Origin: Gnetum montanum
Lineage: Eukaryota; Streptophyta; Gnetopsida; Gnetales; Gnetaceae
Assembly (NCBI GenBank): GCA_015680685.1
Contig: MNCI01018418.1
Coordinates: 239,220-294,506 of the forward strand
Length of the DNA stretch: 55,287 nt
Reading direction: 5' to 3'
The stretch's first letter is position 1. Every line of letters starts with the position of its first letter. Both the position numbers and the translations under genes were made by a program. Below, one piece after another: positions 10,542 through 20,660 of this stretch. Below the pieces are notes generated by a model. That model did not search any database. It had not been told where the DNA came from and saw only the letters and a list, made by a program, of their open reading frames with translations.

Positions 10542-11499
10542 TGATGAGAGCAATTACTCTAGCAGTTTATTCTAATTATTAAAGCAGTTACTCTAGTAGT
10601 TTATTCTAATTATTAGAGCAATTACTCTAGTGGTTTATTCTAGTTATTAGAGCAATTACTCTAGTAGTTTATTCTAATTATTAGAGTAGTTACTCTAGTG
10701 GTTTATTCTAATTATTAGAGTGGTTGGTCCCAAGCCTATAAATACCGTGCCCAAGCACACAATTGAAAAAGAAAGTCTTTTAGTAGTCAAGTAGTGAAAC
10801 TCTTGTAGTCTATTTGAGAGTTAGATTATTTTCCAAGTGCCTGCAGTAGGAGATCTAAGTGTGCACGGATCTTTATTCGAGCATTATGTACCTGAGCACA
10901 CCTTATGTACAACAATAAAGATGAGCTCTTTGATTCATCCTTGCAACACTTGAGATTTGTTTTCTTAAACATTTCTTTTATTTTATTTTCTTATGCATTT
11001 ATTTTATTTTATTCACTTTACATTTATGTTATTAGTGTAGCAATTCATTTTGATCAATTACGTAAATCATTAAATTGTACTCAGTCTGATCACTTCGAGC
11101 ATGTGTGTAACACTTGGTAACCTAGTAATGATTAGCATTTGGTAATCCTAGTAGTGTTGCACTGGTTCAGGATGTGTACAACAACTGAGAATGGATGTTG
11201 ATGTTAGGATTATTTAGAACTTAGTTAATGAGTAGTTAAGATAAATTAGTCACTTAGTTATCTCTCTTCTCCCTTATTAGCATAGGACATAAAAACATAA
11301 AAGATATAAACATCATATACCTCAAGCTTACTTAACCATACAATCTTGACATACAAGTAAGTTTGGGAAGACAACGATCAACCAACCCATCCTTCTTTCA
11401 CAAAGGCACATAAGCACTTAGTCCTTGGAATTCGACTGAATCGTGTGTGAAACGCTCGTATTTGTATGGTTGAGCATAGGGGTACCTCACTGCTCATCA
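10542..11499 (+). repeat. Athila-like LTR A (5' LTR, 958 bp)
   Basis: TGATGAGAG...CTGCTCATCA with TG...CA ends. The U3 carries a 34-bp tandem repeat, followed by TATA box CTATAAATA at 10736-10744 and the AGTGCCTGCAGTAGGAGATC block. It corresponds closely to LTR C (22793-23715), differing mainly by one repeat unit. It is followed immediately by a PBS at 11500. Confidence 0.9.
10545..10727. repeat. 34-bp tandem repeat in U3 of LTR A (about 5 copies)
   Basis: Unit CAATTACTCTAGTAGTTTAT / TCTAATTATTAGAG. Each unit contains short palindromes (CTAATTATTAG, TAGAGCAATTACTCTA). LTR C has about four copies at 22797-22945. LTR B lacks the repeat. Its position upstream of the TATA box suggests an enhancer-like U3 array. 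Confidence 0.8.
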
Positions 11500-11518
11500 T
11501 TGGCACCGTTGCCAGGGA
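11500..11518 (+). other. Primer binding site, tRNA-Asp type
   Basis: TTGGCACCGTTGCCAGGGA directly after LTR A. Athila-type elements commonly carry TGGCGCCGTTGCCGGGGA, complementary to the 3' end of tRNA-Asp. Two differences are seen, both G-to-A. No equivalent follows LTR B. Confidence 0.75.
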
Positions 11519-11635
11519 CTTAGTTGTTTGTGTGCTAACTAGAACATAGGAAATCATTCACATCATTAGAACAACCCCTTAGGGTTGGTTGAGAAAATAA
11601 TAAACAAGAATACCTTGCACACTGAATAGACAAGT

Positions 11636-13268
11636 ATGTCTCCTTCTTTGTATGAAAGTGCCTCACTACCTAGGTCTGAAATAGGAAATAATCGGTGGTG
11701 TAATACACATGACGTTGATCTGCTAGTCCCTCAACAAGTTCGAGTGGTATATATTCATCCTGATGAGTATATACCAAACTTCAGCTTTATCCTCCATCAA
11801 GATAAAAAACTGCATTGATGAAACTTAGAAGGTAACATAGGGTTACCTCTTAATCATTCAATCCTAAGCATGCTTCTTCATGCTCTCACATGAATTGGCA
11901 TGCCACACTTACATGTAGAATACATTGTGCAAGACCATAACTCAAGAGAATACCATCCCACAAAGGCACAATGTCAAATGGACTTGCAATATAAATATCA
12001 AACGTACTCTAGAGTGTCCAACTTGTGTAAGCAAATCTAAGGATGGAAGAAGGGTAATCGCGAACCCTTGGATGCTGCCATGGGCCGATACTATGCATTG
12101 CTACATCGTTGCCTGGGCCATGGTTACGCACAATGAGATCAACTCCGCCACCTTGTAAATGGGCTAAGACATGAGACTATGAGAACCCTTGGGACATATG
12201 CCTAAGGGAGACTATCTGAACTTAGATCCCATGAAATTAATCAATTAATGGAGCAAGTAGCTAAAGAAAAAGGGGAGCTATAGAAAAGAGAAAGCGTGGA
12301 AGAATATAACCACAATCCTTCCCTCTGAAAGAAGGGAGTAAGATTCTGTGAGGAAGAGGATGGGTCACCACTCGAAGAGTTGGTGAATGTGCTTCAAAAA
12401 CTAACAACAGAAGTATCAGCTAAGGTAGATGAAATATGGAGCTCCTTAGATAGAAAAATTGAAACTGTCCTAAAAATCGTAGAGGAGTCTAAGGAGGAAT
12501 GAAGTAGTAACCATGGTAAGAAAAAGCGGAGAGATTTAGGCCATGCACGTGACAAGGGTAAGGGAAAAATGACTATCACCAATGAGGTTGTGGATTTGGA
12601 TAGAGATAATGATGGTGGATGTGAGATCTGCCAATATGACCATCCTAAGGGATGTTACCCAATAATCTCACATCTACAAGAGTCTGGGGTGTATGCACTC
12701 AACGCAAGACTTAACAGACGGCAGGCACCCTGAAGGTTACCTTATCCCCAAGGTAACTCGAGGCAATTCCACCAACCATTCACAAACTATCTAAGTGGAA
12801 CTCCACCACAACCTATCAGGCAACACTAGCAGTGGCAACACCTACAGTCATAGGGGATGCCACCACCTAGGCAACAATACCCTTACCAACAACTAGATCC
12901 TTATGGCTATTATGTGCAGCATCTGGTTTCTCCAAGTGATTCTATGGGTTACACAACAATGTCACTACTAAGTTCAAGATTATTTTAGGACTCCTTCTTC
13001 TACGAAAGATACATCACATGCATACCATCCTCCAAATCCATCCGCCACTCATACACCGATAGTTCCACTACCACCCGCTCCAACAATGCAAGGGGAACTC
13101 CCCACTCAACCATAGCAACATAATGCTAAGAGAGCTATAAACCTTCAACCTGTTGTTGGTTCTGACAACCATAAGAAGATAAGACTTTTATTCAGAATCA
13201 AAAGCCCAAACAAGCTCTCACAACCACAAGCAGTTGAGTCTGTGCATGCTCCTCCAACATAAAAGGCT
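11636..13268 (+). pseudogene. Athila-like gag (decayed)
   Basis: This is the expected gag position between PBS and protease. Coding is broken into short frames. The clearest part is a zinc-knuckle-like CEICQYDHPKGC at 12620-12655 (CX2CX3HX3C), preceded by an acidic and Lys-rich stretch and followed by a Gln/Pro-rich region (about 12740-13130), as in Athila gag proteins. The first part (11636-12160) has short open stretches with no recognisable domain. The family assignment rests on position and the knuckle rather than on a full domain match. Confidence 0.55.
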
Positions 13269-14079
13269 TTGGAGCTCCCTTCAAACCAACAACAAGGCTT
13301 AACGTATACGGTTATGTTAACACATATCGTTTCCAACGAGATCAAGGTGGGCCACCTTCTCAAGAAACTCTCTGATCATGGAAGTCCCTTAATCTACCTC
13401 CAAATCACCAGGAACAAACCACATAAGGCTCTTCTTAACTCAAGTTCCGGAGTCAACTTAATCTCACAAGAAATGTATAAATCCTAGAACCTACCTCCAC
13501 TCAAGAAGAGCAATATTCAACTAGAGCTGGCTTACCAGTTTATCATCATTCCCTTGGGATTGATGGAGGACATTGTTGCCACTGTGTGTGATTGGTCATA
13601 CCTAGCTGATTTCCTGGTGATAGAAGTCAACAGTAACAAAGGGGACTTCCCAATTATAATGGGGAGAGCATGGCTCAACACCATCAATGCATGCCTAGGG
13701 ATCTGCAATCTTTCCTTGGAAATATATAAAGAAAAAATTTATGGAAATATTAAGAAGAAGAAAGTTCCATGCATCACATACAATGACTCAAAGGGTGATG
13801 ACATGGAGGAATGCTCAACATCTCCTACATGCAACTGGTGTGCCCAAGAAACTCAAATACAAAGGTGCCTATATGTAGCAACCACACAACAAGTGAACAC
13901 CCAGTGGTTGATAGCTGATCAAGAAAGTAGCCCACCAACATGCATGGAACAAACTAGGGGAACACCTCACACCCGTAACAAAGGCATAGATACATTGGAG
14001 TATGAGCGTCGCTGACTTCCACCCCTTAACCTGAAAACATCAATCAGGAGAAGTTGGACACTTTTAAGAAATTCAAATA
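13269..14079 (+). pseudogene. Athila-like aspartic protease, unit A (catalytic Asp lost)
   Basis: One frame from 13269 to 14015 with a single stop at 13485. It encodes KALLNSSSGVNLISQEMYKS, the protease active-site block, where Athila proteins have LLDxGASVNL. The catalytic Asp codon is AAC (13437-13439), a GAC-to-AAC change. Next come IIPLGLMEDIVATV, YLADFLVIEVN, FPIIMGRAWLNT and the LEIYKEKIYGNIKKKKVPC tail. The second unit has the same domain with the Asp retained at 16966-17730. Homology to pol stops abruptly near 14080 and the element's 3' region follows, so RT, RNase H and integrase are missing from this unit. Confidence 0.8.
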
Positions 14080-16133
14080 GGCACTCATTATTTCGGATCT
14101 CTCCCTTTCCATTTAGTCATGGGCTAGATGGCCACCTATGCTGATCATTTGGGGCCCTCAATTCTTTTTAGTTTTTTTTTACACATTTTTTTTACACGTT
14201 TTTGTTTTACACATTTTTTTTGCACATTTGTTTTTACACATTTTTGTTTTACACATTTTTTTTTTGCACATTTTTTTTTACACATTTTTGTTTTGCACAT
14301 TTTTTTTTTACAAATTTCTTTAACTCTTCTTGTTTTTTTTTACAACATCATTATAATTTTCCATTTCTTTGTGTGTGTGTGTGTTATCCATCTTGTCAAG
14401 TTTTTCATTTAATAAGTGTTCTTCATGATGGTATGAACTGTTTTCCTATTGATTGCTAATGTTTGATTTTTACCTTTAAGTTATGATGTTGATACTAAGT
14501 TATGGTTCTTTTGATATGAAAGGAAATGAGTCCACTTAATCCATTCATCCACAAATTTCTATGGTTTCTCTTGGCTAGGAACTGTACAGTCCCTTTTTCA
14601 ATAATCAAAACTATAATGAATCGGTGATTGGGCATTTCTCATACTAAGGAAGGACTCAAGGATTGAAAAGGGTGTGACTTCAAGGGAACTTGATGCATTT
14701 GAGTTGGCCATTCTCTTGGGTGCTTGGATGTTTTCTTCTTGATTTTTCTTACCGTTTCGATGTTACCCAATTATCGGGAAGCTGAGCTAATAAAAATAAC
14801 AAATTCTTTGTATGGTGTGGTTCTCACGCATAAAAAAATAAAACAAAAAAAATAGTGAGAATTCAAAGCACACCCCTTAGATGAAATAATCATTTGGGCT
14901 ACAAGCACTGGTTATGGAACTGAAATAAAAATGTTCCCTCTAACTAAGGCCTTCCTCGCTTTCCATTCTCTCCTCCTTTGTTTCGTCGGAATGGTGGTGG
15001 CTTTTTGAGGAATACATTCTTGTTACTTCAAGAGGATGGATTGGCTTAATGCATTAATGCGAAGTCACTAGATGTGGTTTGTTGAGGTTGGAGTTGGAAT
15101 GAGATTTTCCAAGTCACATTAATCATTAACTACACAAGGGGTTGTACACCACCTTGTTCTTGAGACTCCATTCCATTCTCTCCTTTCCATCCTTCTTTCC
15201 CCATCTATCACCTCATTGTCGATTGTATCCATAGTCCATATCTTGGTTGATGCATCATTTTCTTTTTGGTAAATTCTTGCGGTTAAGACTTTAACTCTTG
15301 TTCCAAATGACTTTCTTAGAGCCTACAGACTCTTTGCATGTGGGTTTGTCAGGGCATTAAGGGCATGAGCCTGCTTTGGGGAGGACCCACTGGCATTCCT
15401 ATTTGGTGCACCACTTAAATTCTTTCCCTTAACATTGTTGCAATCAATACTATTTTTGTTCATTTCCATCTTCACATCCACTTCACCGATGTTATAGTTG
15501 TCTCTTTTTCTCCATCTTCCTTGTTCCTTTTCTTTTCTTCCATTCCCTCGCTATTGGAGGTTCGCTCTTAGTCATGGGGATCTTGGTCCAATTTTTTCAA
15601 TTTTCTCCTAACCCCTACACCTTCGGTAGTCACAAATCTTATATCTCCAGATCTGCATCAACCATACCACAACCTAGCCAATGGACCTTTTACCGAAGCA
15701 AGGTATCAATTACATCGTGATTCATTTACCCTTTCTAATATAAGACTATGTTGTGTATGCAGATGGTAATCATACAACAACAGATTGGATTTGGAAGGAA
15801 CACTTGGAATGGAGTGGTGCTAAAGTAGCTATGCAAGGACCAAGATCGATGGTGTGCTTATGGATAGACAATGAAAGGCATAATCTTGGCATTGTCAATA
15901 GCAGACTTCTTCTCTCTTCTCTCTTCTCTCTCAGCTACCAAATAAGGCCTCATGTTAAATGTATAAGGTGTTCACTCTTGTTGTTGTGAACACCAGTTTT
16001 GTTTTGTTCTGTAATGATGATCCATTCACATGTCATCCCATTCACCATTAGTTCCATTCAAGTCAATAATCCCATAACTTCCCAATATTTTGTAAGGAAC
16101 TCGAGGATGAGTTTTTATTCAGTCATGGGGGTA
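14080..16133 (+). other. Unit A 3' region and PPT, no coding
   Basis: This corresponds to 20830-22792 of unit B: ATTTAGTCATGGG...GATGGCCACCTATGCTGATC, CACACC-rich text and CATGAGCCTGCTTT...GGACC blocks occur in both. It ends CAGTCATGGGGGTA, a short purine-rich tract next to LTR B that fits a PPT (about 16124-16133). Open frames over 14128-14459 and elsewhere are composition artefacts. I see no gene here. Confidence 0.7.
14165..14330. repeat. TTTTTTACACA-type short tandem repeat
   Basis: About ten units of T-runs alternating with ACACA or GCACA, each roughly 13-18 bp. The homologous place in unit B (about 20920-20945) has essentially one unit, so this is an expansion in unit A. Confidence 0.8.
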
Positions 16134-16965
16134 TGATGCGACACGATATCGCATGGGCCACAATATCGCATCCCCCGTGATATTGTGTACGCGATATCAT
16201 GTCGTCCCCCATGATATCGCGTACGCGATATCACAGTGTACCACCAAGTCTATAAATAAGAGGTGGCTCTCTCTTTTTTCTCAAGTTTAGGCCTAGACCG
16301 TAGCGAAACTCTAGCAGTTTTACCTCTCCAGAGATAGAATAATTTCCATGTGCCTGCAGTAGGAGCTCCAAAGTGAACGGATCTTTATTCAAGTAAATAT
16401 TGTACCTGAACACAAGTTTGTGTGCGGAAATAAAGAAAAACTATTGGATAAACCTTACAGTGCATGGACTAAGTTAATTAGGATTTCAATTATTTTTATT
16501 TATTATTTATCATTTAAATGCCTTATTAGTTAACTAAATCTCAACCTTTCTCCCATAGTTAAGTGTATTTAGTACGACCACTTCAAGCACGTGTGTTACA
16601 CTTGGTAATCCTAGCAATGAATAGTGTTTAGTAATCAAGGTTGCATTGGTTCAGGGTGTGAACGGTAAGTGGGAATGGATGCTGATGCTAGGTTAATTAA
16701 GGCTTAGTTAGTTAGTTAATTAGTCTCTTCACCCTTTACCTCATTAGCATAGGAGATAAAACATAAAAACTATAAAAAATGCATACCTTAGACTTACTTA
16801 ACTATACAACTGTGACAAATATAGGTAAGTTTGGGAAGACAACAAACGATTAATCTTAAGTGTTTTATGAGACGTGTAGGCACTTAGTTTGCGGAGTTTG
16901 ACCAGATCACACGTGTAACGCTTGTATTCGTATGGTTGAGTGTAGGGGTACCTCACCACTCATCA
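16134..16965 (+). repeat. Athila-like LTR B (internal LTR, about 832 bp, different U3)
   Basis: It begins TGATGCGAC after a PPT and ends CCACTCATCA. The R/U5 part matches LTR A and C (CTGCAGTAGGAGCTC, GGATCTTTATTC, AGTTTGGGAAGACAAC, GGGGTACCTCACC). TATA box TATAAATA lies at 16251-16258. The U3 lacks the 34-bp repeats and instead carries GATATCGC-type palindromes. No PBS follows; protease-proximal sequence starts at once. It is the shared middle LTR of the composite. Confidence 0.85.
16140..16240. repeat. GATATCGCG / CGCGATATC palindrome cluster in LTR B U3
   Basis: ACGATATCGCATG, CAATATCGCATCCC, GTGATATTGTGTACGCGATATC and a perfect 22-bp palindrome at 16212-16233 (arm TGATATCGCGT) lie just upstream of the TATA box. 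The stretch is CpG-rich compared with its surroundings. Confidence 0.85.
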
Positions 16966-17730
16966 CCTATCCAACTACAACAACATAACACCACAAGGGT
17001 TGTTAACTCTCAACCTACTATTGGTTCCAACAACCACATAAAGAAAAGACTTTTCTTCAGAACCAATAGTCCAACCAAGCCCTTGCAATCACAAGCGACT
17101 GATTCCTTAGATGCCTCAGTATCAATCAAAACTTTGGAGCCCCCTTCAACCTAATCACTGCACTCAATGCATAGGGTCATGCTAACACATGTTGTCACCA
17201 ATTGGATCAAAGTTGGTCACCTTCCTAGGAAATTCTCTGATCCTAGGAGTCCTCTGATATACTTACAAATCACTAGAAATGCATCATGCAAGGCTCTTTT
17301 GGATTTAGGTTCTAGTGTCAACTTGATTTCTTAAGAAATGTACAAGGCTTGGAACCTTCCTCCATTAAGAAAGAGCAACATCCCTCTAGATTTGGCCAAC
17401 TAGTCCATCACTATCCCTTTAGGACTAGTGGAAGACATTGTTACCATTGTTTGTGGGTGGTCGTACCTAGCTAACTTCCTAGTGATTCAAGTAAAAAATG
17501 GTAAGGGGGACTTCCCAATCATAAGGGGAAGAGCATGGCTAAGCACTATCGATGCATGCCTAGGAATCTGCAATCTTTCCCTAGAAATATTAAAGGAAAA
17601 TGCATTCAAAAAGATCAAGAAGAGGAAAGTTCCATGCATCGCATATAGTGACATAGGGTGTAATTATGTGCAAAGGTTATGGTTTGTGCAAATTTTAGCA
17701 TTTCCTACATTCAATCAGTGTGCATAAGTG
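16966..17730 (+). pseudogene. Athila-like aspartic protease, unit B
   Basis: The text from 16966 parallels unit A from about 13099 (GTTAACTCTCAACCTACTATTG against ATAAACCTTCAACCTGTTGTTG). It encodes the active-site block KALLDLGSSVNLIS with the catalytic Asp retained, a stop, MYKAWNLPPLRKSNIPL, then IPLGLVEDIVTIV, YLANFLVIQVKNGKGDFPII and GRAWLSTIDACLG. The best open stretch is 17428-17727. Upstream PBS and gag are absent in this unit. Stops at about 17334 and 17401 sit at expected Gln codons. Confidence 0.82.
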
Positions 17731-17939
17731 ATTAACATATAAAAATGCCTGTATTGAGCAACCACACAACAAGAAGACACCCAGTGGTTGATAGCTAATC
17801 AAGAAAGCAGTTCACTCATATGCATGGAACCAACTGAGGGTTTGACTTGTGTTTACATCGATAGCATAGACGCATTAGAGTAAGTCCACCACCAACTTCC
17901 AATTCTTAACCTTAAAAATATCAATTGCGGAAAGTTGGA

Positions 17940-19030
17940 AATCCTTGAGAAATTTAAGTAGGAGCACCTTGCATTGAAACCATTGCCCACCGGTATAGAA
18001 TACATGTTCCTTAAAAACAGAAAATTGGTAATTAGCAATGCTAAGCTTGCTCCTAAACAAAAAGAAAAACTACTGAAAGTAATAAATAAATGGTCAGAAG
18101 CCTTCACTTGGTCATATCCTAAATTAACTAGAATAGATCCTAGGAAATGCCAACATATGATTTACATTAACACCTCCATGAATCCTCAAAGACAACCACA
18201 GAGGCATTTGAACCCAAACCTGAAGCAAGTAGTCAAGCTAGAAATTGAATAGCTTCTCAAGGCTAGGTTCATATATCCCATTGCTGATAGCAAATGGATT
18301 AGCCCCTTAGTTATTGTGCCTAAAAAGAGAGGAAAATAAAGGGTTTTCATAGATTTCAGGCTACTGAAAATGGCAACATTCAAAGATCACTTTCCATTAC
18401 CATTTTTTGACCAAGTCTTAGACACCATTGCAAGGCATCACTATTACAGGTTTTCTGAATGGATATAGCATATACAACCAAATACAAATAGCCCCAGAAG
18501 ACCAAGCCAAGACTACATTCACCAGTCCTTGGGGAATGTTCACATACAAATAGATGTTGTTTGGCTTGTGCAATGCCCCTACAACATTTCAACAACTAGT
18601 TCTAAGAATATTCCAATAGTAGATAGGGAATGGCATGAAGGTCTTTATGGACGACTTCTCCACTTATGGAGCAAACTTTGATCAAGCCTTGGACTAGTTG
18701 GAGCAAGTGTTAAAAAGATGTGTAGAAACCAATTTGAGGCTCAATTGGCAGAAAAGCCATTTAATGATCCAAGAAGGCATAGTACTAGGGCACAAAACCT
18801 CATACATAGGGATAGAGGTAGACCCTGATAAAATCAAAATTATCCAAGGAATTATCCATCAACTAAAAATTGTCAAAGATGTTTGTTCATTCCTTGGACA
18901 TACTAGCTACTATAGGAGATTTATTGAACACTTTTCAAAGGTTGCCAAACCATTGGTGGAATTAACAAAAAATGATGTACCTTTTGAGTGGACTAAGGAA
19001 TGCGAATTAGCTTTCCAAACTCTAAAATAA
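17940..19030 (+). pseudogene. Athila-like reverse transcriptase
   Basis: The RT reads LAPKQKEKLLKVINKWSEAF, WISPLVIVPKKRGK, VFIDFRLLKMAT, DHFPLPFFDQVLD, then a frameshift near 18448 into FLNGYSIYNQIQIAPEDQAK and TTFTSPWGMFTY. MLFGLCNAPTTFQQ and VFMDDFSTYG follow (motif C at 18644-18655, Asp pair intact). The thumb LNWQKSHLMIQEGIVLGHKT, GIEVDPDKI and SFLGHTSYYRRFI runs to 19030. The last open stretch is 18698-19030. Motif order and wording are those of Athila. At least four in-frame stops and one shift prevent function. Confidence 0.88.
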
Positions 19031-19530
19031 AAGCTAGTAGAAACACCCATTTTACAAGCTCCTCACTAGTCCAAACCATTCCATATCATGACTGATGCGT
19101 CCAACTATGCTTTAGGAACCGTACTTACATAGTTATATGACCAGAAGCATCCTTATTACATCCAGTGTGCAAGTATAAATATCATTGGTGCACAACTTAA
19201 CTACACTACCACAGAGAAAGAGTTAATGGTTGTAGTTTTTGCACTAGAAAATTTTAGACACTATGGATTGGGATATAAAGTATATATACATACAAATCAT
19301 AGTGCAATCTGATTCCTCATTAATAAGCCAATGGTAATCCCTCGTATCATATAATGGCTTGTAATCTTACAAGAGTTTAATTTAACGATGATCAATCACA
19401 AGGGCACCGAGAATGTAGTTGCTAATCATTTATCTCAATTGCGATGGGATAACAAAGAGGATGAGTATCCAATTTCTAATTATTTCCTTGATGAATTTCC
19501 CTTTGCTGGTATAGTAAATAATTAATCACT
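19031..19530 (+). pseudogene. Athila-like RNase H
   Basis: It continues from the RT after a stop at 19030. Visible parts are KPFHIMTDASNYALGTVLT (first catalytic Asp), YTTTEKELMVVVFALENFR (Glu), YKVYIHTNHSAI (the DH/TNHSA block, with Asn where Asp is usual) and NHKGTENVVANHLSQL (ADxLSR-like). Stops interrupt at about 19068, 19130 and 19310. It removes the RNA strand during reverse transcription. Confidence 0.8.
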
Positions 19531-19559
19531 CATGGAGACAAACTAGTATAGTAGCATTC

Positions 19560-20660
19560 TTACCTATCTCTTCACCCAAAAAACACCACAAGAGTTAAAT
19601 TGTAAGAAGAAACAACAGTTTCTTCACTGATCCAAGTACTTTATAGAGATTCATGGGCAACTTTACAAAGTGTGTTCCAATGGCTTGGTTCGATGGTGTG
19701 TTCCCAATATAGATCAACTATGAGTTCTCCAAGATGCTCATGAGGGTCCTTGTGGGGGTCATTACGCTAGGAGACAAACGACCATCAAGATCCTTCTTGC
19801 AAGTATTATTGGCCTACATTAATTCAGGATGCCCATTGTTTCGTCCAATTTTATGAGTGTTGTCAACATGATGGGGGAACGATTGCTAGAATGGAGGGTT
19901 CACAATAATGGATTCAACCATTAGATCCCTTTGACATTTGGGGAATTGATTTAATGGTGCTAATTACACTAATGTCAAATGGAAAAGCTTATATTATTAT
20001 TGTCATTGATTACCTAACAAAATCGGCCAAAGCAACAGCTATTAAAGATTGTACATCATCCACAGCTACACGATTTGTTCAACAACAAATCATAAATAGG
20101 TTTGGTGTGCTGCGTGCACTTATTTCAAATAATGGTACACACTTCACATGTGCAACTTCTCAGAAATTAATGCAACGCTTAGGGGTTGAGCATAAATTGA
20201 CTACACCATACCACCGCCAAGTGAATAGTTAAGAAGAAGCCACCAACAGGCAAATTACCAAGATATTAACAAGAACCATTAGCAAGTTTAGGTGAGACTG
20301 GAGCACTAAACTGAATGATGCTCTCTAGTCATATCACTTCACATGGAAACTCCCTACAGGCTACTCTTCCTATGAGTTAGTGTACAATAAATTACCAATG
20401 CTTCCCATTCAGAATGAGCTCTGTACACTATCCATGACATGTAACCTCAACCTTAACCTTGATTTAGCATAGAAATAATGGTTAGTAGCCCTTAATTTGC
20501 TAGATGAAAACTGACTAGCTATCCTGTCACCTAACGAATTGCATAAGGCATTCAATAAATAATGTCATGACCTAAGAATTAGGAAGTTAAATATCAGCCA
20601 GGAGATAAAGTTCTCTACTAGAATCCCACACATGTGCCATAACGTACTAAATTTCAAACA
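19560..20660 (+). pseudogene. Athila-like integrase (catalytic Asp changed)
   Basis: The N-terminal zinc part is decayed (LQDAHEGPCGGHYARRQT). The core reads FDIWGIDLM (first Asp), YIIIVIDYLTKSAKA, FGVLRALISNNGTHFTC and TTPYHRQVNS. The second catalytic Asp of the usual SDNGTHF is Asn (codon AAT at 20128-20130). The downstream EEATNRQITK helix is seen after a stop. C-terminal text to about 20660 includes LPTGYSSYELVYNKLP-like wording. No chromodomain is visible. The best open stretch is 19954-20232. Confidence 0.82.

Noticed and set aside
10545-10727. Regular 34-bp repeats resembling a CRISPR array
   Set aside because: Units are directly adjacent without unique spacers and lie in the U3 of an LTR that is repeated at 22797-22945.
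14128-14459. Open frames giving hydrophobic Phe/His-rich proteins
   Set aside because: They are readings of a T-run/ACACA microsatellite in an untranslated region, present in more than one frame.
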